Assembly: GCA_036867785.1 (NCBI GenBank)
Contig: CP145428.1
Location: forward strand, 434,001-498,000
Direction of reading: 5' to 3'
Origin: Plasmodiophora brassicae
Taxonomy: Eukaryota > Endomyxa: Phytomyxea > Phytomyxea > Plasmodiophorida
DNA: 64,000 nt
In this document: one piece after another, positions 56,027 through 64,000 of the stretch
Layout of the letters: each line of letters begins with the position of its first letter
How positions within the stretch are numbered: position 1 is the first letter of the stretch
The notes under the pieces: model-generated
The model's database searches: none
Told to the model about the DNA's origin: nothing
The model's input: only the letters and a program-made list of their open reading frames with translations
Made by a program: the position numbers and the translations under genes

Positions 56027-56302
56027 ACCGCAGCCGAACCCAGAGGTCACGAAGATATTTCCAGGCAGGTGCCAGCGCGCTCGGTCGGTTCCGCGTGCGA
56101 GCACGCGTGCCGGTCGTCGTCATGCGGGACGATTACTGACACGATGGAGCGCCGTGACCCTCAACGGTAATCGAGTTTGGGCCGCATTGACCGACACTGC
56201 CTATGTTGTTTGAAGCAGGTATCACCCAGGCAAGTCAGGCCCTGCCCCTGATGGGATAATCCGGGGTGCATTAACGGCCTGCAGATCGAGTCATCGAAAT
56301 TA

Positions 56303-57060
56303 CGTCGCCACCATGACAACGACGGGACGGTTCGTTGCAGGCGTTATCGACCGTCTCGGTGCAACAGCAGTGCGCGCAGGTCAGACGCTGGAGGCCACCT
56401 GTGTCGCTCGTCTACGTTCCCCAAAACAGAGCGATGACTGCCGCCCGAATGTTCCCTGATGAGGGCAGCGGGGTTGTGGCGCGTCGCGGACTCGGGGCCT
56501 CTCGGCATGTGGCCCGCACTCGCATCAGTCGTCGCCGACTGCAAGCCGCCGCCGCAGGCATCCCGATCGCGATGGACGTCGTCAGTCGCATCACCGACAC
56601 GTCGACACCCGAGGAGGTCGCCCTCGTTGTCCGCCACCTCAGCCAAGGACGCGCACGTGTAAACGGCAGTTTTGGCGGGAGGACCCTCCGGCTCCTGGAT
56701 GACGATATTCTCGACGACTACTTCATCTGGGACGACGACGCCTCCAGCGAGGACCGCCAGGACTTCATCAACAGGTTCTGGTCGTCTATGCATCCGCCTG
56801 TACCCACGTCTGCCGTTCCGTTTACGTGCGGCAGCCTTGCCACGATGGCAGGACGTGTGGCGTCGGTCTACCTCGAAGCGAATCCGCGCGGTCGAGCCGC
56901 ACCGTACGCGATCGTGTCGGTGTCGCGAGCGCACTCGCTAGCGCATCACGGGGACGTCGTTCACGTGGCGGCGTATGAACGCGCCGGCCTGTTCGATCCG
57001 GAGCAGCAGGTCCCCCTGCCGGGCGCCCTGCCAGAATTGGACGAGCGCGCAAGTGGCTGA
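56303..57060 (+). CDS. Unknown protein, plus-strand member of an inverted pair
   Basis: The ATG at 56303 (MTTTGRFVAGVIDRLGAT) and the main frame to 57060 probably join through one short intron. The body reads RRRLQAAAAGIPIAMDVVSR, ITDTSTPEEVALVVRHLSQG, LLDDDILDDYFIWDDDASSE, FINRFWSSMHPP and AAPYAIVSVSRAHSLAHHG. The family is unknown. It faces a diverged copy of itself on the other strand. Confidence 0.5.
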
Positions 57061-57064
57061 TCCG

Positions 57065-57812
57065 GATCAAAGAGGCCGGCGCGTTCAAACGCCTCCACAT
57101 GGACGACCCCGTAACGCGCTTGCGAGTACGCTCGCGACACCGACACGATCTCGTAGGGCGCGCCCGGGACACGCCGACTCTGCCTCAGATACTCCGACGA
57201 CACCTCTCCCGCTCTCTTGGCAAGGTTGCCGCACGTAAAGGGAACCTTAGGCATCGGTACTGCGGGCGGGTGCATACGCGACCTGAACTTCTTGATGAAA
57301 GCTTTTCGTTCCCCACTGGATGCGTCGCCGTCCCAGATGCAGCAGTCGTCGAGAATGTCCTCACCCAGGCGCCGGAGGGCCGTCCCGCCCAATGCAGCCG
57401 TTTAGACATGCCCGCCCTTGGCTGAGGTGGCGGACAAGGGCGGGCGACCTCCTCGGGTGTCGACGTGTCGGTGATGCGATTGGCGTCGTCCATAGCGAGT
57501 GGAATGCGTGCGGCGGCGGCGGCTTGCAGTCGGCGGCGACTTGATGCGAGTGCGGGCCGCATGCGGACAGGCCCCCGTGTCCGCGACGCGCCACAACCCC
57601 GCAGCCCTCATCATGGAACATTCCGGCGACAGTCCAACGCTCTGTTTTGTGGAGAAACCGTGGACGCACCTGGAGGACACAGGCTGCCTCCCGCGTCTGA
57701 CACCTGCGCGCACTGCGGTTGCCAACCGAGGCTCAGGCGGTCTGCCCCAGTCCCCGACCCAGAATGGACCGCGGCCGACAACGCGTGCAACGAACCGCCC
57801 CGTCATGGCCAC
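57065..57812 (-). CDS. Unknown protein, minus-strand copy of the pair
   Basis: A reverse-strand paralogue of the preceding gene. It starts MAMTGRFVARVVGRG at 57812 and has matching blocks IPLAMDDANRITDTSTPEEV, RLGEDILDDCCIWDGDASSG, KAFIKKFRSRMHPPA and GAPYEIVSVSRAYSQARYG. The blocks lie in different frames; either short introns join them or the copy has decayed (frame changes near 57600 and 57420). Confidence 0.4.
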
Positions 57813-57959
57813 GGTGGCGACGTAATTTCGATGATCTGGCGCCCGAACGCCGCTACCCTCGTGCGCTCTCCTCTACTGGATCAACGCCGCCGAGGACGAA
57901 TACGGGCGCCGTCGCGACGTTGGACACTTGTTCGGCGCCCTGCCCGGGCCAGTTGCTGG

Positions 57960-58125
57960 TCTTCGCGTACCACCAATAAGGTCGGCGAGCGCCTCCTACA
58001 CGATAACGAGTTGCAGGTGCTCACTGGATGGAGGGTCGCACGGCACCTATCATCATCGGCATCTTCCCGGCGCGCTTCTCGTTCCTGGAGCGGCGAGGAG
58101 CGCGACGGGTGTCGCCCTTGCAGGT
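57960..58125 (+). pseudogene. CRAL-TRIO gene fragment
   Basis: About 165 bp resemble the middle of the CRAL-TRIO gene at 55.0-56.0 kb (IIIGIFPARFSFLE compared with VIIGIFPARLDRTRFSFLE). The N- and C-terminal parts are absent. Confidence 0.6.
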
Positions 58126-58177
58126 CTGCAGAGAACGACTGCGCTGGACTGACCGCATCCACTGCCCGCCTGTATTG

Positions 58178-59347
58178 TTAAGGCGCCGGTCGTGGGGCGC
58201 TGCTGTTCGCCGAGACGTTGCCGGGGGCCACAGTGGCATTGATCAGGATCGGCGGGGCGTCCGCTCGCGGCACCCACTGGAACCCATCCCAGACCATGTT
58301 CGGCGGCTGCACATTCACCTTCCGCTTCGTCGTCGGGCGCGCGTAGGTCTGGTCGCGGCCGCCCCTCGACCGGGACGCGCTCCGGGATCGGGACCGCGAC
58401 CGGCTCGGCGTCCTGGACCTCGACGACCGTCGTCGGTGTCGCCGGCCGCGCGGGCTGCGACTTCGGTGTCGATGACGGTGACGACGATGACGGGACGATC
58501 GGCTCCGGCTCGGGCTGCGACTCGCGCTGCGGGACCGGCTGTCGCGCTTGACCTCGGGCGCCTGCCCTTCCTGCTTCTTCTTCCGCTCCAGGCGCTCCTG
58601 GGCCTCTCGCACCTTCTCCAGCGCCAGCTCCTTCCTGCGGACGTCGTCGGTCGTCGCGGCGGCGCCGGCGGTCGGCCCGATCGGGTTCTCGGCCATGCCG
58701 ACCTTCACGCTTCGGCCAAACAGCTCTTTCCCGGACAGACCTGACAATCGGGGAGACATGGTCAGCCAGCGACGCGGGGCGGCACGACGGAGCGTACCTA
58801 ACGCGGCCTGGGCATGTGCAACGGCCCCGAACTCGACAAAGGCGTGCGCCGTCGTCAGGCCACCGCTCGGGCACATCTTGACGTTCAGGACGGCACCGCC
58901 GATCGGCGCCACGAACGCCAGCACGTGTTCGGTCAGTGCGGCGGGATCCAGGTTCCCTGACGGCCCCGTTAAAGCAAACGCACGTCAACGTGCCCGCGCT
59001 GTCGTACCGATGTAGATGGTTCGCTGGAGTTTGTCGTCAGGTGTGGCGAGGGACGCGCCGGGAGCGGCAGGTGCGGCGGCGTCCGCGGGTACGGGCGTGG
59101 GCGGCGGCAGCGTTGTGAACGGGACCGGGGCGATGCGCATGGCCGTGTCGCCGAGCGGCGTGCCGTCGAGCAGGACGGCCAGGTCGGCGGCGGGCGCGTC
59201 CTGGAACACGACCAGGCAGCGGCCCTGCGGCGTGCCCTGACCCGACATCTCCGTCTTCGCCAGCTTCCCGCATGACGCGAACACATCCTTCAGGTGCGCC
59301 TCGTTGATCGCCTTCGAGATGTTCGTCACCAGCACGGACGTCGCCAT
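58178..59347 (-). CDS. SR-type splicing factor with two RRMs (SREK1-like)
   Basis: Three exons from ATG 59345-59347 to TAA 58178. RRM1 has MATSVLVTNISKAINEAHLK, RCLVVFQD and TAMRIAPVPF. A Pro/Ala linker is followed by RRM2 (TIYIG, intron, NLDPAALTEHVLAFV; AHAFVEFGAVAHAQAAL, intron, GLSGKELFGRSVKVGMAENP). Then come a helix (RRKELALEKVREAQERLERK), an Arg/Ser domain (SRSRSASRSPSRSRSSRHRR) and the tail NMVWDGFQWVPR. 'Two RRMs, NPI, helix, RS' is the SREK1/SRrp86 layout, a regulator of splice-site choice. Introns are about 55-60 nt. Confidence 0.8.
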
Positions 59348-59569
59348 TGTATTGCGACTGTGGCGAGGCGACCTTCGCGGAGTCCGCCAGTCGCGCAACT
59401 CCGGAGCTGCGTCGCGCGCCACCGCCGCCCGCGCGACTGTGCTTCCTCCACCTTCGCCGCTGCTGCTGCTGCTGCTGTTGCGTGTTTCGTACTCCAACGG
59501 GGGCGTGTCGCAAGCCAGGTGAGTACGAAGTAGGCAATTATTTAAGTGGGTGGGGGTCGCGGCGCGCTG

Positions 59570-60334
59570 CTACGGCATCCCCCAGGGGAACTGTCGGACG
59601 CTGTCGAGCGTGGGTCGGCGCGCGGGGTCCTCGTGCAGCATGACATCGATGAGGCGCTGGGCGGTGCACGCGCGCCCTGGGCGATGATCGTCGGCGCGGC
59701 GCCGGCCGCGCAGCATCTCTCTGAGGATGACGCCCATCGACCAGATGTCCGCCTTGTCGCCCAGGATCGGCCTCGACGTCTGGCCAGCGTTCTCGGGCGA
59801 GCAGTACCCGACGTCGCCGACGGGATCCGGCAGGACCGGCCCGTTTGGGGCATACGCCGACAGGCCAAAGTCGATCAGTTTCAGGCGGCCGTCGGCCGTG
59901 AACGCGATGTTCGACGGTTGCAGGTCGCGGTGGTAGACGTGCGCGCGGTGACACGCGTCAACGGCGTCGACGATCTGGTCCCACAGCGGCTTGGCGATGG
60001 ATTCCGGCAGGCCATCGTCCGGGATCAGATCCTTCAACGACCCGCCGGGCAGGTACTCGAGGACCAGCGCGACCGAGCCGTCGCACTCGGCGATCCGGAC
60101 GAGGTCGACGACGTTCGCGTGGCGAACGCGCCGCAGGACGTCGATCTCCGTGTCGAGGAACGCCCGGTACGCCGGCACCGACGGCGTCTTGACCGCGAAC
60201 GCCGACCGCCGGTGCTCCACGAGCGTGATGACGGCGTGGCCGCCCCGGCCCAGCCTCCGGATCACCCGGTACTCCCGGCCGAGGACATCGCCCAGCGCCA
60301 GCACGTCGTCGTCGTCGTCATCGGCGGCCTCCAT
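59570..60334 (-). CDS. Ser/Thr protein kinase with altered catalytic loop
   Basis: A single exon of 254 residues that is little more than a kinase domain. It has a Gly-rich loop (LGRGGHAVITLV), VAIK-type Lys (FAVKTP), a helix C Glu region (FLDTEIDVLRRVRHAN), the hinge LVLEYLPGGSLKDLI, the catalytic loop YHRDLQPSNIAF, DFG in LKLIDFGLSAY, an APE-like GYCSPENAG and DIWSMGVILREML. The conserved Lys of HRDLKPxN is Gln here, while Asp and Asn are kept, so activity may be changed. The N-terminus is acidic (EAADDDDDDV). The group is unclear; it has CAMK/ULK-like wording. Confidence 0.85.
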   Translation of the reverse strand: MEAADDDDDDVLALGDVLGREYRVIRRLGRGGHAVITLVEHRRSAFAVKTPSVPAYRAFLDTEIDVLRRVRHANVVDLVRIAECDGSVALVLEYLPGGSLKDLIPDDGLPESIAKPLWDQIVDAVDACHRAHVYHRDLQPSNIAFTADGRLKLIDFGLSAYAPNGPVLPDPVGDVGYCSPENAGQTSRPILGDKADIWSMGVILREMLRGRRRADDHRPGRACTAQRLIDVMLHEDPARRPTLDSVRQFPWGMP

Positions 60335-60493
60335 CGCGGCGCACGACCGTTATCCACTTAAGGTGGAAGTCCGCGGCGCACTTTTGCGTCACCCGGCTAA
60401 AAATAGTGTTTCGCGGCCCTGTCCCAGTCGGGTCCCCCACGCAGACGCGGATCGGCTCGGCACTATTCGTACTACCGGCCCCCTCGCCCCCTG

Positions 60494-61500
60494 ATGATGC
60501 GAATGCGGAGAGCCGTCGCCGTGGCCTGCCGCGTCGGGTTGCTGGCCGTCGCCGTCGGCCACTGCGTCGGCGGCATGCCCGACGGAAGGTGCCTCGTTGG
60601 TGCCGCACCGCCCCGCCGACACGACGCTGAGACCGTTCTGTGCGCAGGCGACCCGCTCGTCGTCCGGCCGGCAATCGCGAGGCGATCGTGCTCCTGGAGG
60701 AGGCGCGATCGCTGCTGTGCGACGCCGACTGCATCATTGTCGGCGTCGGGTTGTCGCTCGGCGCCGAGCTCCTGACGTCCGGCGCCGCTGCGCGACGTCC
60801 ACGTGGACGCAGGCTGACGTTCGAGGACGCATTCCGCTGCTTCGACCGGGCCGCGGTCGCCCATCTGCTGTCGCACGTGAGCGCCGTCGGCCACATGCAG
60901 AGGCGGATTCGCCGCGTTGTCGGGAACGGCGCCGGCGACGGGGCGCTCGGCGCGTGCGTCAACGACTATCGCGATCTGCTGATCCGCCTGGTGTCGATCA
61001 TCCGCACCGACCAGGCCGCCGCGTTCCAGGACGCGTGTCGCGTCGTACGCCCGCCCAACATCTTCGCCACACGCGATGCGAGCTTTGTCGACCTGCCCGT
61101 GCGACGCTTCTGGGACGAAGACGTCCCCATTGGCGACCTGGCTGATGCGATCTCGGTGACGTACGGCCAGGTCGCGGCGTCCAGGTCCATGGTGGAGCAC
61201 CTCAGTGCCGACTGCGTCGTCCTGCACGACGTGTTCCAACGTGCCATGGACCTGGCGTACCCGACGCACGCGCTGGGCAAGACGGTGCTGGGCGAGGCGA
61301 GCACGTCGTCGTCGCCCATCATCCGGAGCGAGATCGTCGCCCTGAGCGACAGCCTGCAGCGGCTGTCGCTGATGCTCCGGCACACCTGGCGCATGCGCGA
61401 CCTGTACCGGGTCGCCGTTGGGCGCCTGGACATGGCGACCAGGCGCCTGGACCGGTGCCGGTCCCTGACGGGTGTGGGCGGTGCCGACATGTCCCATTAA
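60494..61500 (+). CDS. Unknown helical protein with hydrophobic N-terminus
   Basis: Two exons (60494-60588, 60648-61500; 59-nt intron) join to 315 residues. It starts MMRMRRAVAVACRVGLLAVA, which could be a signal anchor or mitochondrial presequence. The rest is helical: EAIVLLEEARSLLCDADCII, VNDYRDLLIRLVSIIRTDQA, RFWDEDVPIGDLADAISVTY, LSDSLQRLSLMLRHTWRMRD and YRVAVGRLDMATRRLDRCRS. I recognise no family. Its 3' end converges on ATP11 copy A with 23 bp between the stops. Confidence 0.65.
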
Positions 61501-61523
61501 TGAACGTGCTGTACCGCTCCTGA

Positions 61524-62121
61524 TCATGGCGGCGATGCCGGGATGGAGGCGCTCCCGTCGAGGAACTGGACGCGGCGGTGGTCGCGGTCGAGCAGCACGT
61601 TGAGGAGGAGGTCCAGGACGCGGCCGGGCGGGAACGGCGCCCCGGCCGTGTAGACGCCCCGTACGAGGCCGAGGCCTTTCGTGCCGACGAACTCGCCGTA
61701 CAGCGACAGGACGAACCAGGGCAGGCCGCCCGCCCGGTACTCGTCCTGGTCCATCAGCAGGAAGCAGTCGGCGCGCTGCCTGTCGTCCTCGTCCGCCAGG
61801 CTGTTGTGGTAGTAGCAGATGCTGGCCGGGCTGCCATCCGCCCGTTTCCGCTGTCGTCGTGTCGGTTGGTGTGGTTCATCGACGAACGCGGGTACGTACC
61901 GACGGGATAGGGACGAGGCACAGCGGGTGCCCGGCGCCGAACGCGACCAGGTCGCGCCAGCGGTGCGGCTCCAGGGCGCGGGCGGCCGCGTTCGTGTAGT
62001 CGACGTGATGGTCCCACCAGCGCCAGCGCAGCTCGTTCGGCCGGAACCGCCGCAGGCTCAGCGACGCCACCAGGCGGACGACGTCGGTGTGGGCGTCGGC
62101 CGCCACCGTCCTCCACGACAT
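61524..62121 (-). CDS. ATP11 (F1-ATPase assembly factor 1)-like, copy A
   Basis: Two exons (61900-62121, 61524-61850; 49-nt intron) give 182 residues. The ATP11 pattern is followed: WRDLVAFGAGHPLCLVPIPS, then ICYYHNSLADEDDRQRADCF, LLMDQDEYRAGGLPWFVLSL, GTKGLGLVRGVYTAG and LLNVLLDRDHRRVQF. In the family this reads '...F..PV.R..... ...F.L.E.Y.....P.....H...L...KG..L.RGE'. Atp11 binds the F1 beta subunit in the mitochondrial matrix and keeps it soluble for assembly. No clear presequence is seen. First of three tandem copies. Confidence 0.7.
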
Positions 62122-62245
62122 CGCCCTACGCGCGCGCGCGCCCCCTGAATTGGCTCGCCGGTCGGCAAACCCTGCGCTGGTTCGCGTCGACCACCCGACG
62201 ACGCTGACGAGGCGGACGGCGACGCCGGGTACGATACGATGTATA

Positions 62246-62946
62246 TTAACTGGGCAGGAACGACGTCGGCGGCCCGTAAAAGGTATAGTACCGCAGGGGG
62301 TCCGACGAGCGCGTCGGGAACGGCGTTCGCCTCGTCGGCGCGACGCTCCTGCGGAACGACGACGATGGCGACGACGGCGACGGCGACGACGACGACGTTC
62401 CGTCGGTGAACTGTACCTTGTGGAAGTTGAAGTTCGTCAGGCGGGCGAGCAGGGCGTCGACGAGCTGCTCGGCGGTCGCCCGGCCCAGGGCGGTGGCGAA
62501 CTCGACGCGCACCAGGCCGAGGCTCTTGGACAGGCGCAGGTCCTCGTTGACGGCCATGACCAGGAACGGCAGGCCGCCGGCCACGTACGTCTCCTTCTGC
62601 ACCAGCATGAAGCACTTGGCGTAGAACGGCAGGTAGTAGAAGTGGTCCTCCTGCGGCAGACGGCACAACGTCAGCGGAAGGGGGGTGGGCGCGCGCGACG
62701 CACGACGAGCACGCGTACGGGCTGGTCGGGCATGCGCATCCTGGACAGCGGGAACAGGCAGCCGACGGACAGCATCGTCTGGAGGCGGGGCCGGTCGACG
62801 ACGCGGGCGATGGCGCCCGGCTGGCCCTCGTGGAACGCCAGGAACCGGTCCCGGACGACGTTCGGCTTGAGCCGGGCCAGCTTCAGGTGCTCGACGACCT
62901 TGCACAGGTTGTCGTGCGCCAGCGTCGCGCTCGCCCGCCACGACAT
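62246..62946 (-). CDS. ATP11-like, copy B
   Basis: Two exons (62719-62946, 62246-62650; 68-nt intron) give 210 residues. It starts MSWRASATLAHDNLCKVVEH, close to copy A (MSWRTVAADAHTDVVRL). Then come CLFPLSRMRMPDQP, EDHFYYLPFYAKCFMLVQKE, YVAGGLPFLVMAVNEDLRLS, KSLGLVRVEFATAL and VDALLARLTNFNFHKVQFTD. A Ser/Pro-rich tail follows that copies A and C lack. It shares the intron position with copies A and C. Confidence 0.7.
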
Positions 62947-62992
62947 CGACGACGATCGCGACGCGGCGCCGCCACCACCACCACCCGCTAAT

Positions 62993-63590
62993 TTAAGGCG
63001 GGCGAAAGACGTCCGGGTCCGGGTTCGTCATCTCGCCGACGAGCAGGTGTAGGATCCGGCCGGTGCGATGGTCGGCGCGGCGCGCGTCGTCGGTGAACTC
63101 GCCGCGTACCAGCGCGATGCCCTTCGTCGGGCACAGCGCGCCGTACATGGTGACGACGAAGAACGGCGACGCCCTGGCCTTGTAGGCGCCCTCCTTCAGG
63201 AACAGGAAGCAGTGCCGGTTGAACACACAGTAGATCAGGCCGGGCACCTGTGCCGCGTCGTCGATGGGCGCGCTGTGACGTCAAATGGGCGACACGTACC
63301 GTGCCCTTGGGGAACAGCAACGCCCGGGCGGGGCGCTCCTCGCCGAACCGGACGAGGTCGTCGAACTGCCCGCTGCTGACGACCATGCCGGCGGCGCCCG
63401 TCCTCGCCCCGCTATGGTGCTGGAGCCAGCGCCGCGTGATGTCGCCGGGTCGCCCCCGATCCATCCCGGCCGCTGCGACCAGGTCGGCGACGCGACCGTA
63501 CGCGTCCGTCGCCGCCCGTTTCCACATCGCGGCGCGCGCGCGGCACCAAGTTTGGCGGTACACACAGCCCCATGGCGTTGCGTTGTTCAT
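62993..63590 (-). CDS. ATP11-like, copy C
   Basis: Two exons (63300-63590, 62993-63247; 52-nt intron at the same place as in A and B) give 181 residues. The N-terminus (MNNATPWGCVYRQTWCRARA) is Arg-rich without acids, so it could be a mitochondrial presequence. The core reads QFDDLVRFGEERPARALLFP, GLIYCVFNRHCFLFLKEGAY, SPFFVVTMYGALCPTKGIAL and VRGEFTDDARR. It is the copy nearest to the family wording (KGIALVRGEF). The ATG overlaps the stop of the next upstream gene by ATGA; a start at 63527 (MWKRAATDAY) is the alternative. Confidence 0.7.
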
Positions 63591-64000
63591 TCCTGGACGC
63601 CGGACGCGGATCGCGCCCCGGTGGACGTCGCCGCCTCGACAAACAGGACCTCGCCGAACAGCCGCTCGAGCTTGACGTCGAGCGGCACCTTCTCCCGGTA
63701 CCGCTGGTCGGCGACGCGCGCCAGCGCCTCGAGGTACTCGGCGTACACCAGCGACGTCGTTGGATCGCGGGTCGTCGTCGTCGTCGGCTCGCCGGCGGCG
63801 TCCTCGAACGTCGCGGCAAGCGCGCCGTCGTCGACCACCAGCCCGGTATCCTTCAGCATCGTCTGGACCGCCCCGAACGTGATCGCACGTTGCCCGGCGC
63901 CGTTGATCGCGTACCGCCCGAACGCGTCGCGAAGCGCGCCCGCGTACCGCTCGTACAGGGCCTGCACGTCCCGGGTGGCGATCCGCGCCCGGATGTCGTC
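63587..64000 (-). CDS. Unknown protein, C-terminal part (5' end outside window)
   Basis: The frame is open from the window edge to TGA at 63587-63589 (137 residues). It reads RDVQALYERYAGALRDAFGR, AITFGAVQTMLKDTGLVVDD and SLVYAEYLEALARVADQRYR followed by LDVKLERLFGE. The 'f...FlEaLaRvA...y' pattern is common at the ends of EF-hand-like flagellar and leucine-rich-repeat proteins of protists, but no family can be named. The first ATG is outside the window. Confidence 0.6.
   Translation of the reverse strand, partial: DDIRARIATRDVQALYERYAGALRDAFGRYAINGAGQRAITFGAVQTMLKDTGLVVDDGALAATFEDAAGEPTTTTTRDPTTSLVYAEYLEALARVADQRYREKVPLDVKLERLFGEVLFVEAATSTGARSASGVQE

Noticed and set aside
52300-64000. Many long antisense frames opposite USP, ATP11, kinase and U2AF2 genes
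   Set aside because: High GC at third positions opens the opposite frames; they show no family wording and no splice structure.
1-64000. CRISPR arrays, bacterial operons or riboswitches
   Set aside because: The tandem repeats at 36290 and 40743 have no unique spacers, and the gene structure is eukaryotic throughout.

Overview
The window is nuclear DNA of a GC-rich eukaryote with a compact genome. Evidence: spliced genes whose introns are nearly all 40-70 nt with GT-AG ends, intergenic gaps often under 150 bp, RNA polymerase III-type tRNA genes with A and B boxes, and a eukaryotic protéome (U2AF large subunit, SR protein, G alpha subunits, TRAPP, syntaxin, MOB, RPA32). CFAP144-like and Sfi1-like proteins point to a cell with centrioles or flagella. 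A plant/protist-type UDP-sugar pyrophosphorylase and an EDR2-type protein, next to an animal-like BRI3 family and PRL phosphatase, suggest a free-living protist. I cannot name the lineage.

Layout. 1-3.9 kb: end of RPA2, an unknown spliced gene (-), and a three-domain cyclic-nucleotide-binding protein starting 20 bp from it. 4.3-5.0 kb: a folded-back Helitron fragment. 5.3-13.3 kb: one very long bridge-like lipid transfer protein of the Hobbit/FMP27/BLTP2 family that carries a dysferlin (DysF) module, then a syntaxin. 14.8-16.7 kb: three tandem BRI3-like membrane proteins plus a stub of a fourth, then tRNA-Arg. 17-19 kb: relics and a second fold-back. 19.4-24.4 kb: small axonemal candidate, MOB, CFAP144-like, DNAJC11-like, TRAPPC13. 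24.6-25.5 kb: two tRNA-Trp genes. 26-33.8 kb: DHHC palmitoyltransferase, two G alpha genes flanking an Sfi1-like and a Rolling-stone-like gene, an LRAT-like hydrolase. 34-36.4 kb: folded-back tyrosine-recombinase element and a 26-bp tandem repeat. 37-43 kb: UDP-sugar pyrophosphorylase, EDR2-like, U2AF2, a 64-residue membrane protein. 43.5-50.9 kb: mobile-element graveyard with palindromes, an old Ty3/Gypsy chromovirus and a piggyBac element nested in it with its TTAA duplication. 50.9-64 kb: PRL phosphatase, large unknown helical gene, CRAL-TRIO protein, a tail-to-tail pair of unknown paralogues, SREK1-like SR protein, kinase, and three tandem ATP11 (F1-ATPase assembly) genes.

The genes are mostly housekeeping and do not form one pathway. 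Two themes stand out. First, signalling: G alpha subunits, the cNMP-binding protein, palmitoyltransferase, PRL phosphatase, MOB and kinase. Second, lipid and membrane traffic: Hobbit-like, CRAL-TRIO, EDR2-like, LRAT-like, TRAPPC13, syntaxin. The most unusual feature is structural: at least six inverted duplications with short spacers (4.4, 18, 34-35, 45.0, 45.6-46.5 and 56.3-57.8 kb), five of them built on mobile-element-like sequence, as if the region is prone to fold-back (snap-back) duplication.

Exon borders given here come from reading splice sites and protein continuity by eye. Family names come from remembered motif patterns, not from a search.
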